Assembly: GCF_003967555.1 (NCBI RefSeq)
Contig: NZ_BIFS01000001.1
Location: 1,860,001-1,924,000 of the forward strand
Length of the DNA stretch: 64,000 bases
Direction of reading: 5' to 3'
DNA from: Dictyobacter kobayashii
GTDB taxonomy: Bacteria; Chloroflexota; Ktedonobacteria; Ktedonobacterales; Ktedonobacteraceae
Made by a program: the position numbers and the translations under genes. The notes under the pieces were generated by a model. It was not told where the DNA came from. It worked only from the letters and a program-made list of their open reading frames with translations, and did not search any database. Shown here piece after piece: positions 1 to 8,131 of this stretch (the stretch's first letter is position 1; the number at the start of each line of letters is the position of its first letter).

Positions 1-504
1 GGAGTCATAGCCGAGGGCCAGCGCCAGGAACAGGGTAGTTCCCCCACCACATAAAGGGTCCAGAACTCTAATGCGCTCTGCCTCAGAAAGCTCAAAACGA
101 CCGGAAAACACAGCCGCGTTGAGCAAGACACGTGTAAAGGTCTCGTTGGTCTTACCCCGATAACGCCGGGCTTCAGACATTTCCATGGGTACAAATGGGG
201 TAAAATCAGGCTCAATCGGGCGCAGCAAAGGGCCAGGAACCTCTCCCAGCTGTTCAAAATATTCATATCCTTCACTTAAAGCCCCTAACCTGGGCAAGAC
301 AGTTGAGATGAGAGACAGGCATCGATCCTTCTCATCCTCTGGCACCGTCGCTAATAAATAATCCTGACCGGCCAGGGTCACAGGTTGTATCTCCTGCATA
401 AGCGGGCCCAGCGGACTGGTAAGTAGCTCCGGCTGCGCCAGAATGGCTGTCATATGTGCGTACTGTGTACTGCGTTGGGGTGTAATTTTGAGCGCTATCT
501 TCAT
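1..504 (-). CDS. UPF0020/THUMP-type methylase-like protein, C-terminal part cut off by window edge
   Basis: The reading frame is open from an ATG at 504 to base 1 (168 codons) and runs off the window. Near its visible end it reads LDPLCGGGTTLFLALALG, which resembles the SAM-binding and catalytic motif of the UPF0020 RNA/DNA methylase family (typically DP.CG.GT). The N-terminal 110 residues have no motif I recognise. It is divergent from the gene at 717. Substrate (rRNA, tRNA or DNA) cannot be told from this fragment. Confidence 0.75.
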   Translation of the reverse strand, partial: MKIALKITPQRSTQYAHMTAILAQPELLTSPLGPLMQEIQPVTLAGQDYLLATVPEDEKDRCLSLISTVLPRLGALSEGYEYFEQLGEVPGPLLRPIEPDFTPFVPMEMSEARRYRGKTNETFTRVLLNAAVFSGRFELSEAERIRVLDPLCGGGTTLFLALALGYDS

Positions 505-716
505 AATATAGCAGTATAGCATAGCCCTGAGCCAGTTCATAGCATTCAAACGTACTCAGTAACAGGAGAGACTGGATATTGTCTCGTGACTATCACTCAC
601 AATAGGGACGCGGATTATCAATTCATTTATGGTGCGCCCCCTTCACTATTTATTAGTCAGTAAGTACAATACAAAAAGACAGAGATACATCAGTAGAGCA
701 ACATGGAGGGTGTTGT

Positions 717-2273
717 ATGCATATCGTCACCGTCTCAGAAATGAGAGAACTTGAAGCCCGGGCTGAACAAACGTATGGCCTGACCTCAGAGATCCTCATG
801 AATAACGCAGGAAAAAGTGCCGCAGAAATTTTTGAGACTAATCTGCTTCCCACTTATAGTCTCAAAGGCTTGAAAGTTCTGTTCCTGATTGGTCCAGGCA
901 ACAATGGAGGCGATGGTTTGGTCATGGCCGACCAGTTGGAAAAAGGCGGGGCACTGATTAGCCTCTATTATTGGAAAGAACATAAGCTGATTGTGCAAGG
1001 TGAAAAAAGAGCGGATGCGGTGGTTGATGAGGCTCTAACGGAGCAGATCCAGCGGGCAGATTATGTCATTGATGCTTTATTGGGAACGGGACGTTCGCGT
1101 CCACTGCCTGACGATATGCGTGCCCTGCTTGCTCGCGTAAAAGAAGAGCGCTCCAGGCGAAAAAACCTGCGCCTGGTAGCGATTGATCTTCCCACTGGAC
1201 TCAATGCGGATACCGGCGAAGTAGATCCGGGCACCATCGCCATGGATACTACTATTACCCTGGCCTGCCCCAAACTGGGGTTTTTCTTTTTTCCCGGCCG
1301 CGATTATATGGGTGACTTGGAGGTAGGGAATATCGGCCTACCAGCCGAACTAGAAAGCCAGCTACAGACAGAGATGCTAACAGGCCAGATGGTACATCGA
1401 CTCTTGCCTGAGCGCCCTCTCAACAGTAATAAGGGGACCTTTGGTAAGGTTATGCTACTGTGTGGCTCGCTGCCTTATCCAGGTTCAGCTTACCTGGCTG
1501 GCAACTCGGCAGCTAGAGTAGGAGCAGGCTTAATTACCCTGGCAGTCACAGAAAAAATGCTGCCTTTCTACGCCAGTTCATTTCATGAGGCAACGTTCAC
1601 GATCTTACCCGAAGATGATGCAGAGAGCTTTGAGCGTGCCAATGCCTTGATCGACAAGCTCGATGACTATAAAGCACTGCTGATCGGGCCAGGCCTGGGA
1701 CAATCATCCAATACCCGCGAAGTCATTCTACAGGTCCTTGAACATCTGCGCTCACTGCCGGATGAGAAACGTCCTCACCTGGTTATAGATGCAGATGGAT
1801 TAAATAACCTTTCCGCTCTGGAACGCTGGTGGACGCTACTACCTGAGAATACGGTGATTACCCCTCATCCGGGTGAGATGGGACGTCTCAGCAATGGTAT
1901 TAAGGTATCAGGGGGCAATATTGACCGGCTAGAGTTAGCCCGCACCAAGGCCAAAGAATGGCAGGTCAATCTGGTCCTGAAGGGCTCTTGTACCATCCTG
2001 ACAAATCCCACCGGGCAGACCCGTATTAACTGGTGGGGAAATCCAGCTCTGGCAACGGCCGGTACCGGCGATGTATTGGCAGGTATGATTAGTGGCTTTC
2101 TAGCACAGGGAGTGAAGCCATTCGATGCAGCCAGCGCCGCCGTCTATCTGCATACTGCGGCAGCCGATCTGGTAACTGAAAATATGAACATTGGCCGGGC
2201 AGGTCTCCTGGCATCCGATCTACTCAGATATATTCCAAATGCCATAGTGAACACAGCCTATGCCAAAATGTAG
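717..2273 (+). CDS. nnr: Bifunctional NAD(P)H-hydrate epimerase / ADP-dependent NAD(P)H-hydrate dehydratase
   Basis: This 518-residue protein has the two-domain layout of bacterial Nnr, which repairs hydrated NAD(P)H in the cytoplasm. The N-terminal YjeF_N epimerase domain carries GPGNNGGDGLV at about residues 59-69. The C-terminal ribokinase-like dehydratase domain carries HPGEMGRL and then GTGDVLAGMISGF from about residue 449. Length is normal for the fusion. The ATG at 717 has GGAGGG about 7 bases upstream, which supports this start. The gene stands alone and ends at a hairpin. Confidence 0.95.
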   Translation: MHIVTVSEMRELEARAEQTYGLTSEILMNNAGKSAAEIFETNLLPTYSLKGLKVLFLIGPGNNGGDGLVMADQLEKGGALISLYYWKEHKLIVQGEKRADAVVDEALTEQIQRADYVIDALLGTGRSRPLPDDMRALLARVKEERSRRKNLRLVAIDLPTGLNADTGEVDPGTIAMDTTITLACPKLGFFFFPGRDYMGDLEVGNIGLPAELESQLQTEMLTGQMVHRLLPERPLNSNKGTFGKVMLLCGSLPYPGSAYLAGNSAARVGAGLITLAVTEKMLPFYASSFHEATFTILPEDDAESFERANALIDKLDDYKALLIGPGLGQSSNTREVILQVLEHLRSLPDEKRPHLVIDADGLNNLSALERWWTLLPENTVITPHPGEMGRLSNGIKVSGGNIDRLELARTKAKEWQVNLVLKGSCTILTNPTGQTRINWWGNPALATAGTGDVLAGMISGFLAQGVKPFDAASAAVYLHTAAADLVTENMNIGRAGLLASDLLRYIPNAIVNTAYAKM

Positions 2274-2303
2274 TCATCTGCCACAAGTTTAAGACATAAA
2301 AAA

Positions 2304-2361
2304 TGACCGTCATACTCTGCTTACCTTTCACCATTGGGAGTAAAGAAAGCAATGACGGTCA
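2304..2361. terminator. Bidirectional terminator between nnr and rplI
   Basis: The arms TGACCGTCAT (2304-2313) and ATGACGGTCA (2352-2361) are exact complements around a 38-base loop. They are flanked by an A-run on the left and a T-run (AATTTTTT) on the right. It lies between convergent nnr and rplI, so it can serve both strands. The loop is long for a classical terminator. Confidence 0.6.
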
Positions 2362-2450
2362 ATTTTTTGGGGTAGATAGGAAACTGCATACAGCATCCTC
2401 AAGTAACTATTTACTTGCAGATCACCCTACGCAGCCCTGGCAATAAAAGC

Positions 2451-2918
2451 TTATTGGGCAACAGCCTTTTCCGCCGCATCGACCACATTAACTGTGATTT
2501 TTGGCTCTAATTGAGACGCAATTTTCACAGGAACAGTAAAAGTGCCCAACGCACGGATAGGCTCGGGAAGGTCAATAACACGACGATCGATCGTGACATT
2601 CTCGGCATCGCGCAATGCAGCAGCAATATCCTGGCTCGTGATTGAACCATAGAGACGGCCCTGAGTGCCAACCTTAGCTTTGAAGGTTAATGAAACCTGA
2701 CCCAGCCGCTCAGCTAGCTGCCGATCACTCTCGGCCTGCTTCTCCATCTTACGCTGCTCGGCAGCGATGCGCTGTGTACGGTTAGCGACTAAGCCTGGGG
2801 TTGCTCCTGCAGCCAACTGGCGCGGCAAGAGGTAGTTACGGGCATAACCATTAGCAACCTCTTTCAGATCACCAACTTTTCCCAAACCTTCAACGTTTTG
2901 TAATAGAATAACTTTCAT
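2451..2918 (-). CDS. rplI: 50S ribosomal protein bL9
   Basis: The protein begins MKVILLQNVEGLGKVGDLKE and continues through VANGYARNYLLPRQLA, the diagnostic N-terminal L9 signature, then the long helix and the C-terminal domain ending in AEKAVAQ (155 residues, normal). An upstream in-frame ATG at 2969 would add 17 residues before the conserved start; GAGGAG lies 7 bases before the ATG at 2918, so 2918 is preferred. L9 binds 23S rRNA domain V. Here it is alone, not next to rpsR or dnaB. Confidence 0.96.
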   Translation of the reverse strand: MKVILLQNVEGLGKVGDLKEVANGYARNYLLPRQLAAGATPGLVANRTQRIAAEQRKMEKQAESDRQLAERLGQVSLTFKAKVGTQGRLYGSITSQDIAAALRDAENVTIDRRVIDLPEPIRALGTFTVPVKIASQLEPKITVNVVDAAEKAVAQ

Positions 2919-3157
2919 ACTTAGCTCCTCACAGAGGGGGGGCGAAAACCCGACTTCCTCCTCACGCAATTATACGCGTGATAGTATACACCCTGAGTTA
3001 AACGAAAGCAAGCCTTCCATAGTAAGGGAAAGAGCCTCCTTAATGCAGAGTTTTATTTTTCTACTCCTAAACTATTTGTAGCAAAAACCAGTTCTGACTT
3101 TCGCCCACCGTTCCGGAGAAATAACATAGAATCCGCGATGTGTTGCAGCCTCTAAAC

Positions 3158-3172
3158 TTCTCACCTATAATG
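3158..3172 (+). other. attL core
   Basis: TTCTCACCTATAATG, identical to 12461-12475. It lies about 95 bases past the integrase stop. A TTGCAG hexamer at 17 bases from the contained TATAAT gives a promoter-like arrangement reading rightwards. Confidence 0.65.
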
Positions 3173-3217
3173 TTATGTTGGGCAACCATCAATTGGCTTC
3201 AGAAGCGGGTTCCACAA

Positions 3218-3259
3218 GGTGGTTAACATTAGTATTTGTAGCAAATAATGTTAGCCACC
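3218..3259. repeat. Inverted repeat just beyond the integrase gene
   Basis: GGTGGTTAACATTA (3218-3231) faces TAATGTTAGCCACC (3246-3259), with one mismatch and a 14-base loop. The loop holds TATTTGTAGCAAA, which also occurs at 3073-3085 outside attL. It could end integrase transcription or be a recombinase accessory site; no T-run follows on the minus strand, so a plain terminator is not certain. Confidence 0.5.
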
Positions 3260-3266
3260 CTGATAA

Positions 3267-4280
3267 TTATTCTTCCCAATAACCAGACCCCATATGCTTA
3301 AAATCGTTAGTCCCCTTGGCTCTTAATGGTGAGAACTCCTCATGAGATCGTTGTAATTGTTCTGTCGTCAATGAGGCATACCTGTTAGTCATGTTTAGAG
3401 TAGTATGCCCCATTTGTCTCTGAACGTCTAGAGGACTCCTGCCCATAGCTAACTGTGTTGTCGCCATATAACGTCTACAATTATGCGGACTTACAACCTT
3501 GCCATCAATCCCCGCTTTCCTTTGAAGATTAGTGAAGAAGCAGGATACCCCACCAACGGTAAGAGGTTCACCGTAGGCAGTCAAGAACACTCTATCCTCT
3601 TTACGAGCTTTTGTTATCCCAGCTATCTTAGACAGATGTGGCCTATATTTGGTTAGATACTCATGAAGTGACTTAAAGCCATCACGGGAAATCGGTACTT
3701 GCTGCCATTTGTTACCCTTACGATGAACTACCAGGAGACGCAATTCACGATCTATATCACAGAGCCGCAGCCCGGCCAACTCGCTACGACGAATACCAGT
3801 ATCAAGCATCACTGAAACCATAGCACGATTACGTGCAGTCAAGGCTTTATTCAATTCCGGTTTGTGCTGATATTTAGCTTCACAAGCAGCTAGAAGCTTC
3901 TGAACATCATCAGGTGTGAAGGTCGGTATAAATTGCTTCTCCATCTTGGGAAGCTTAAAGCGCGTGCTAATAGGCTTTTCTATTATCTCCTCATGCTCCA
4001 GCCAGTGGCAAAAAGTCTGCAAGATACGACCGTACTGGTACACAGTGCTATCCTTAAGCCCTTTATCTTGATGGTTCTTATGAGGTTTTTTTTGTAGATA
4101 GGCGATCCAACCTCGCAAATGAGTAACCCTCAAATCGTCTGTATCCGTAACATTGTGTTCAGACCTTAACCAAGCTAGAAATGCCAACAAAAGACGCCGC
4201 TGTTCTCTAATAGTATGCTCACTGCAATTATCTATCTCATGCGCAGTAACATAATCTTTAAGTGCTATGTCCAATCTCAT
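3267..4280 (-). CDS. int: Tyrosine recombinase / integrase
   Basis: The 337-residue protein has an N-terminal SAM-like core-binding domain (residues about 5-110) and a C-terminal phage-integrase domain. Visible catalytic residues are the first Arg in DTGIRRSELAGLRL (about residue 164), the HxxR box in SPHNCRRYMAT, the GHTTLNMT motif and the terminal Tyr in NRYASLT. The ATG at 4280 is preferred to the TTG at 4286 because GGAG sits 7 bases before it. It catalyses site-specific strand exchange and very probably acts at the 15-bp repeats bracketing this element. It lies 24 bases downstream of the rep-like gene, in the same orientation. Confidence 0.93.
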   Translation of the reverse strand: MRLDIALKDYVTAHEIDNCSEHTIREQRRLLLAFLAWLRSEHNVTDTDDLRVTHLRGWIAYLQKKPHKNHQDKGLKDSTVYQYGRILQTFCHWLEHEEIIEKPISTRFKLPKMEKQFIPTFTPDDVQKLLAACEAKYQHKPELNKALTARNRAMVSVMLDTGIRRSELAGLRLCDIDRELRLLVVHRKGNKWQQVPISRDGFKSLHEYLTKYRPHLSKIAGITKARKEDRVFLTAYGEPLTVGGVSCFFTNLQRKAGIDGKVVSPHNCRRYMATTQLAMGRSPLDVQRQMGHTTLNMTNRYASLTTEQLQRSHEEFSPLRAKGTNDFKHMGSGYWEE

Positions 4281-4304
4281 TAGCAAACTCCATTCAAGCT
4301 CAGT

Positions 4305-5396
4305 TTACTCAATACCTTCAGATCCATACAACAGTTGTTTGCGGCGAACCTCAGCCAGAAAATCACGGTCCTTTGCTTCCAAGTAGGCTTGACCGTGTTC
4401 GTACAGCCATTGCAACGTCAGCGACAAGTCAGCACCAGGAGCTGCATAGTCGCCACCGTTCCATGCCGCCATTGTTGATGAATACCCGATGATCGCAGCC
4501 AAACCACGCTCAAGATTTTTCTCTCGAATGCGTTGCCGCACCACTGGACCAAGCCCAGGCTCAACCATCTCAGTAAAGGCCGACTGAAGAACCACCCAAG
4601 CCGGATGCAACGGCCAGCGATCACGGTTACTGTCCTCTGTTGGCATCACATAGCGCAACCAGCCATCAGGAAAACCGTCTTTATCACCCTCCATACTGCC
4701 AATCGCGTACATCCAGAGCGATTGAAATTGATTGAGCAGATCATAGGGACTCTCGATAGGCACCGCCAAGTTATGGAGAAATTCACGCTTGAAATGGAAC
4801 TCCACACGCCACACCGCTGACTCACCATCCCAGGAGCCAGCATACAGGCCAGATCGCTCTTGCTTCCAGAGGTCATAGAACCACGTTTTATACGACTTCT
4901 GGACAATCTCTTGTGTCTTGTTATAAATGCGGCAGGAGATCGGCGACGAGCTAGAGCTAAAGCGCAGATACGAAGGTGTCCGACTATCCAGGTTGACAGC
5001 ATCAGCCCCGTAGATCACAGATTGCTTACGCGCACGTGTCACAAAATCTTGTTGATAGTTCGCCAGCGAGAAATCATAGCCCATCACATCCGCGCACAGA
5101 TCGACCGAGGAGACTTGCAGGTGAATATGGTCCCCAAAGACCTGCATCAGAAAATCATGAACCTTGACCAGTGCGTCACCCGTCCACGGTTGCGACCACA
5201 GGTATTCCGAGGAGAAACGGACTTGTGCGATCACGTCATTAAACGTCCCACGCGAGATCACCAGGGACAGCCAGGGACAGGTCAGCAGCCACCGCCATTG
5301 ACGGCCAGCACCGTGAGGCTCGATAAAGAGCGGCATCCCCAGAAATGACCATTCCGTGATCACCGCTGTCTCAGAGACTTTCGCTTCACCTTGCAA
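4305..5396 (-). CDS. Replication-initiation-factor-like protein, main part (frame-broken from its N-terminus)
   Basis: The 363-residue product shows a layout like the Rep_trans/replication initiation factor family: SVDLCAD at 97-103, RIYNKTQEI at 156-164 with a candidate catalytic Tyr, and WRVEFHFKREFL at 196-207. These match the usual 'RxDxxxD', 'xYxK' and 'xRxExxxK' blocks from memory. The frame has no ATG near its 5' end; a TTG at 5396 lies 6 bases past the stop of the upstream frame and has no ribosome site. The N-terminal strand expected of this family is encoded in the -1-related frame just upstream (5402-5611), so the intact protein would be about 435 residues. It would start replication or transfer of the excised element. 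Family assignment is moderate. Confidence 0.6.
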   Translation of the reverse strand: MQGEAKVSETAVITEWSFLGMPLFIEPHGAGRQWRWLLTCPWLSLVISRGTFNDVIAQVRFSSEYLWSQPWTGDALVKVHDFLMQVFGDHIHLQVSSVDLCADVMGYDFSLANYQQDFVTRARKQSVIYGADAVNLDSRTPSYLRFSSSSSPISCRIYNKTQEIVQKSYKTWFYDLWKQERSGLYAGSWDGESAVWRVEFHFKREFLHNLAVPIESPYDLLNQFQSLWMYAIGSMEGDKDGFPDGWLRYVMPTEDSNRDRWPLHPAWVVLQSAFTEMVEPGLGPVVRQRIREKNLERGLAAIIGYSSTMAAWNGGDYAAPGADLSLTLQWLYEHGQAYLEAKDRDFLAEVRRKQLLYGSEGIE

Positions 5397-5401
5397 GTAG
5401 T

Positions 5402-5611
5402 CTAATTCTGAAGGTGGTCATCTAGCTCTTTCTGGAGCGGTTGATACGAGTCATCCGAATAGCGGATATTCACAATCAAGGTATCCACGCCATAGCCAAC
5501 GACCTTCACCTTATCAATCAAGGCATCAAAGACGGAGAGAAACGACAAGGAGGGTGGAACTGGCCCACCCTCGTTCAGTGAATCGCTCGACTCAAAAGAC
5601 CGTCTACACAT
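5402..5611 (-). CDS. N-terminal fragment of the rep-like protein
   Basis: The ATG at 5611 has GAGGG 8 bases upstream and begins a 69-residue frame whose end reads VVGYGVDTLIVNIRYSDD, the hydrophobic strand that typically opens Rep_trans proteins. It ends at a TAG at 5402-5404, and the downstream frame overlaps it in the interval 5402-5417. One extra base there would fuse the two into a single protein. It begins 5 bases after the SprT-like gene stop, so the two are co-transcribed. Confidence 0.55.
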   Translation of the reverse strand: MCRRSFESSDSLNEGGPVPPSLSFLSVFDALIDKVKVVGYGVDTLIVNIRYSDDSYQPLQKELDDHLQN

Positions 5612-5615
5612 AGGC

Positions 5616-6218
5616 TTATCCCTCTTTCTCTTCTGATTTTTCAACCAACACAAACAGTTCTTCACAACGGTTGCAGGTCGCATCAAACTCATTGCTTGCG
5701 ACCCGCACCTTGATAGGAGTCTCACACGAGCACTCATACAGCCGCAGACGAGAGCCAGGAGCCTTCTCTTTCACCCGTGGCACAATCGCCGCATGTGGAT
5801 AGGCACCAACACGCGTCACATACTCTTGCAAGAAAGGCCGCAGTTGCGCACCGACGACCGTTGCCGTAGGAGGACCATCTAAGCCAACTTTGCGCGCCGC
5901 TTGAGAGAACTCTTTCCGATGCCCAAAGCGGCCTTGAAAATGAGCATGGATCAATTCATGCAGCAGCGTACCGAGCACATCAATGGAATCTGACAGCCGA
6001 GGAGAGATGAAAATTTGTGCCACACCGTCAGCACACATCGTCGGAGGGAAACACTGACCAATGGTGACATGCTTTTGACCAGCACCGCCACTCATCGGCC
6101 AGCCGCAAGAAACACGAACCGGAACCGGAGCCAGACCGCACCGCTGCATATGTTCAAACAGAAACAGTGTCGCATGATACAACCAGGACTCACGAAATTG
6201 CTGAAGTTGTTCATCCAT
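5616..6218 (-). CDS. SprT-like zinc metalloprotease
   Basis: The 200-residue protein carries the HExxH zinc-protease motif as HELIH at residues 87-91, followed by FGH at 98-100, and a C-terminal Cys cluster (CSC and CNRC) like the SprT zinc ribbon. SprT/Spartan-like proteins are thought to cut protein-DNA crosslinks, which would fit an element using a tyrosine-linked Rep or integrase; that link is inference. The ATG at 6218 is preferred over upstream codons because GAGGTGG lies directly before it. A 30-base leader repeat shared with the gene at 9464 lies just upstream. Confidence 0.8.
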   Translation of the reverse strand: MDEQLQQFRESWLYHATLFLFEHMQRCGLAPVPVRVSCGWPMSGGAGQKHVTIGQCFPPTMCADGVAQIFISPRLSDSIDVLGTLLHELIHAHFQGRFGHRKEFSQAARKVGLDGPPTATVVGAQLRPFLQEYVTRVGAYPHAAIVPRVKEKAPGSRLRLYECSCETPIKVRVASNEFDATCNRCEELFVLVEKSEEKEG

Positions 6219-6229
6219 AAGCCACCTCA

Positions 6230-6262
6230 AAAAGTAAGCGTTTAAACGGGGACTTTTCACAG
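6230..6262 (-). promoter_or_regulatory. Shared leader repeat, copy 1
   Basis: This stretch repeats almost exactly at 9478-9510. It contains the perfect palindrome CGTTTAAACG (6239-6248) next to CCCC on the coding strand. In both places it sits about 20 bases before a minus-strand start codon, just 5' of the ribosome-binding site. It may be an operator or RNA leader common to two element transcripts. Confidence 0.6.
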
Positions 6263-6386
6263 ATGGAAGAAGAGACATCATTTTATGCGCTATGCACCGC
6301 CATGCCACAGGAAACAAGCGAGGAAGTAAACTCATAGAACATGAGGATAGACAGGCGCGTGTTACTTGTGTGCGCCTGTCTGCAAC

Positions 6387-6617
6387 CTATGGGAGTTGCC
6401 AGTGTACCAAGAGATTAACGGCACACTCAGGACCATACAGCGAGGCTGAAGAACTATCACGAACATAGTAGCGGAGAGAACTGCCACAGGTCAGCGCAAC
6501 AAATGCGAACGCCTTCACAATGCTTACTGCCTGTTCCATAGAAAGAGCTACAGCAACAATACCCAGGCAAGTATTTGATGCGAGATCATACGCGACCACA
6601 ATATAAGGAGTCGACAT
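6387..6617 (-). CDS. Small protein of unknown function
   Basis: The 76-residue product starts MSTPYIVVAYDLASNTCLGIVAVA and is moderately hydrophobic with no motif I recognise. Of the two close ATGs, 6617 is chosen because AGGAGG is 8 bases away, while for 6626 it is only 3. It sits between another small gene and the SprT-like gene, all minus strand, so it is probably part of the same element transcript. Confidence 0.6.
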   Translation of the reverse strand: MSTPYIVVAYDLASNTCLGIVAVALSMEQAVSIVKAFAFVALTCGSSLRYYVRDSSSASLYGPECAVNLLVHWQLP

Positions 6618-6629
6618 ACCATGCACCTC

Positions 6630-6833
6630 CTATGCTTGATAGACCAGAGCAGGAACAACCCAACGATCAGCATGCAAACTATGCACTTGCAATTGACCAT
6701 GAACTGTACGAGCACGATTAATTCTGTGAGTTGAGCCATCAGGCAGACGACAAAAAACGCCATTGTTCCGACCACTCACGTTATCCCAAACAGCCGTATT
6801 GATCGAGCGAACATCAGTGAGCTGACGTTGCAT
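6630..6833 (-). CDS. Small protein of unknown function
   Basis: The 67-residue product begins MQRQLTDVRSINTAVWDNVS and is polar with several Arg and His residues. The frame stays open far upstream to 7190, but that part overlaps the large inverted repeat and has no coding character; AAGGTG lies 6 bases before the ATG at 6833. It is 12 bases upstream of the next gene start. No family recognised. Confidence 0.55.
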   Translation of the reverse strand: MQRQLTDVRSINTAVWDNVSGRNNGVFCRLPDGSTHRINRARTVHGQLQVHSLHADRWVVPALVYQA

Positions 6834-6901
6834 AGAGCACCTTCTTTCTATCTTGGGAGCGGGAGGGAGCACCACCCCACCCCTAGCCAACATGGTGTCG
6901 T

Positions 6902-7040
6902 GACTAGCGTCTCCACCTTGACGCTCAGTGTTAAGCACTCCGTGCCGACGGTGCCAAGGTGATATACGCAGGACTGCATCACAGGCACCGTCGGACTCCG
7001 AGCGTAACACTGGCATCAAGGTAGTACGCTTGCTACGCAC
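6902..7040. repeat. Large imperfect inverted repeat, candidate replication or transfer origin
   Basis: The arm at 6914-6955 pairs with 6983-7022: GTGCCGACGGTGCC-side bases face GGCACCGTCGG, then matches continue through AGTGTTA/TAACACT and ACCTTG/CAAGGT. The spacer is about 27 bases. Partial matches extend outwards to 6902 and 7040. It occupies the only sizeable non-coding gap inside the minus-strand gene block (6834-7225). A long structured site on an element carrying a Rep-like gene suggests an origin, but no nick site can be shown. Confidence 0.6.
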
Positions 7041-7194
7041 CGTCACGGCGCGACATTCGCGCACCTGTACGCTGTATGCCTCTGGAAGCCAGATAATGCC
7101 GCAGGATTTTTTCGCTTGCTTGCTTTTATAGAACATATGTACGAACCGTAGAGCAAAAAAAAGAGAAGGATAGCACGCCATTCGCCTCATGTGA

Positions 7195-7218
7195 GGCGTG
7201 CAGGCGTGCAGGCGTGCA
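7195..7218. repeat. Three tandem copies of GGCGTGCA
   Basis: The octamer GGCGTGCA is repeated exactly three times at 7195-7202, 7203-7210 and 7211-7218. It sits 8 bases past the stop of the membrane-protein gene. It may be an iteron-like set or simple slippage. Confidence 0.6.
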
Positions 7219-7225
7219 AGAAGTG

Positions 7226-8116
7226 TTAGTTACCAGCGAGCCAACTACCAAGCCCTTTCCGCTTGACCGGAGCAGCCGCAGGAAGCGGAGCAGGAGGAAT
7301 GTTAAGCTGTTGTGTCGTGCCCGTTGGCGGGAAATTGGTCGTGTACTGCCCGTTGATGTAGCTCGTTTGTGGAGCAGGGATCGCAGGGAAAGCCACTGGA
7401 GGATTGATACGTGTTACCGATGAAGGCGTGGATGTGAGCGGCTGTGTCAATTCTTCAGCCCCGAAGGTGAAGTCACCCTTACGCGCACGATCCACCATCC
7501 CATCGACATCAGCCCGACAAATTTCGGCATATTGTTCGGAGGCTTCTTTGATCTGTTGTTTCTGATGTTTGAGGAACGCCGTCCGGTGCAGTTCGGAGCG
7601 GAGCACCATCACCGCTTTGTTATCCAAGTGCGCCGCCTTGACCAGCTCTTCAATCAGGTGTGAGACATCAAAAAGCGCGAACACACCGACACCCACCGGA
7701 AAGAGCAGGCCCAGGCCAATATGAAAAATCTGACCCATCCAGCCAGGAAGGTAGGCTGCCACCGCAGCGAACGCCCGTTGCATTTCTGGACTCTGTGACA
7801 TCCAGCCCAGGTTACAGCCAGCCGAAACGATCATACCCACGCTGCCAACGATGAACGGCACCACAGCAATGAAGTACTTCTTGTTGAGAACAAAGACCCG
7901 CACCAGCTTGTAGCAGGCGAAGATCAAAGCTTCTAAGAAGATGCCACGACCCCAGGCCATCAAGCTAGGAAAGTCAACGCCGAGATGCCCACCAGCGAAG
8001 ATCCAGGCATTGGCATAGCCCGACTCCGCCATCATGATGAGCGGAGCCAGGACAGCCAACAGAACATCAAGGCGCTCACGGAACAGGTGAACGCCAACGA
8101 CCGTACGTGTATTCAT
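7226..8116 (-). CDS. Integral membrane protein of the element, unknown function
   Basis: The 296-residue protein has about four membrane segments (roughly residues 16-40, 58-76, 81-106 and 119-150), then a charged helical stretch and a Pro/Thr-rich tail with PPAPLPAAAPV. No family is recognised. The position in one operon with a lytic transglycosylase fits a cell-envelope or transfer-channel role, as for polytopic VirB6/TrbL-type proteins, but it is shorter than those and I see no shared motif. The ATG at 8116 follows a GGGG-rich ribosome site. Confidence 0.7.
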   Translation of the reverse strand: MNTRTVVGVHLFRERLDVLLAVLAPLIMMAESGYANAWIFAGGHLGVDFPSLMAWGRGIFLEALIFACYKLVRVFVLNKKYFIAVVPFIVGSVGMIVSAGCNLGWMSQSPEMQRAFAAVAAYLPGWMGQIFHIGLGLLFPVGVGVFALFDVSHLIEELVKAAHLDNKAVMVLRSELHRTAFLKHQKQQIKEASEQYAEICRADVDGMVDRARKGDFTFGAEELTQPLTSTPSSVTRINPPVAFPAIPAPQTSYINGQYTTNFPPTGTTQQLNIPPAPLPAAAPVKRKGLGSWLAGN

Positions 8117-8131
8117 AGGACCACCCCTTTC

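Noticed and set aside
3158..3172. tRNA gene as the integration target
   Set aside because: No tRNA-like cloverleaf is seen on either side of the 15-bp repeat; the site is a promoter region.
5394..5420. Programmed -1 frameshift in the rep-like gene
   Set aside because: No slippery heptamer or downstream structure is evident in the overlap; a lost base or re-initiation is simpler.
6834..7190. Long N-terminal extension of the small gene ending at 6630
   Set aside because: It covers the large inverted repeat and lacks coding character; a good ribosome site precedes 6833.
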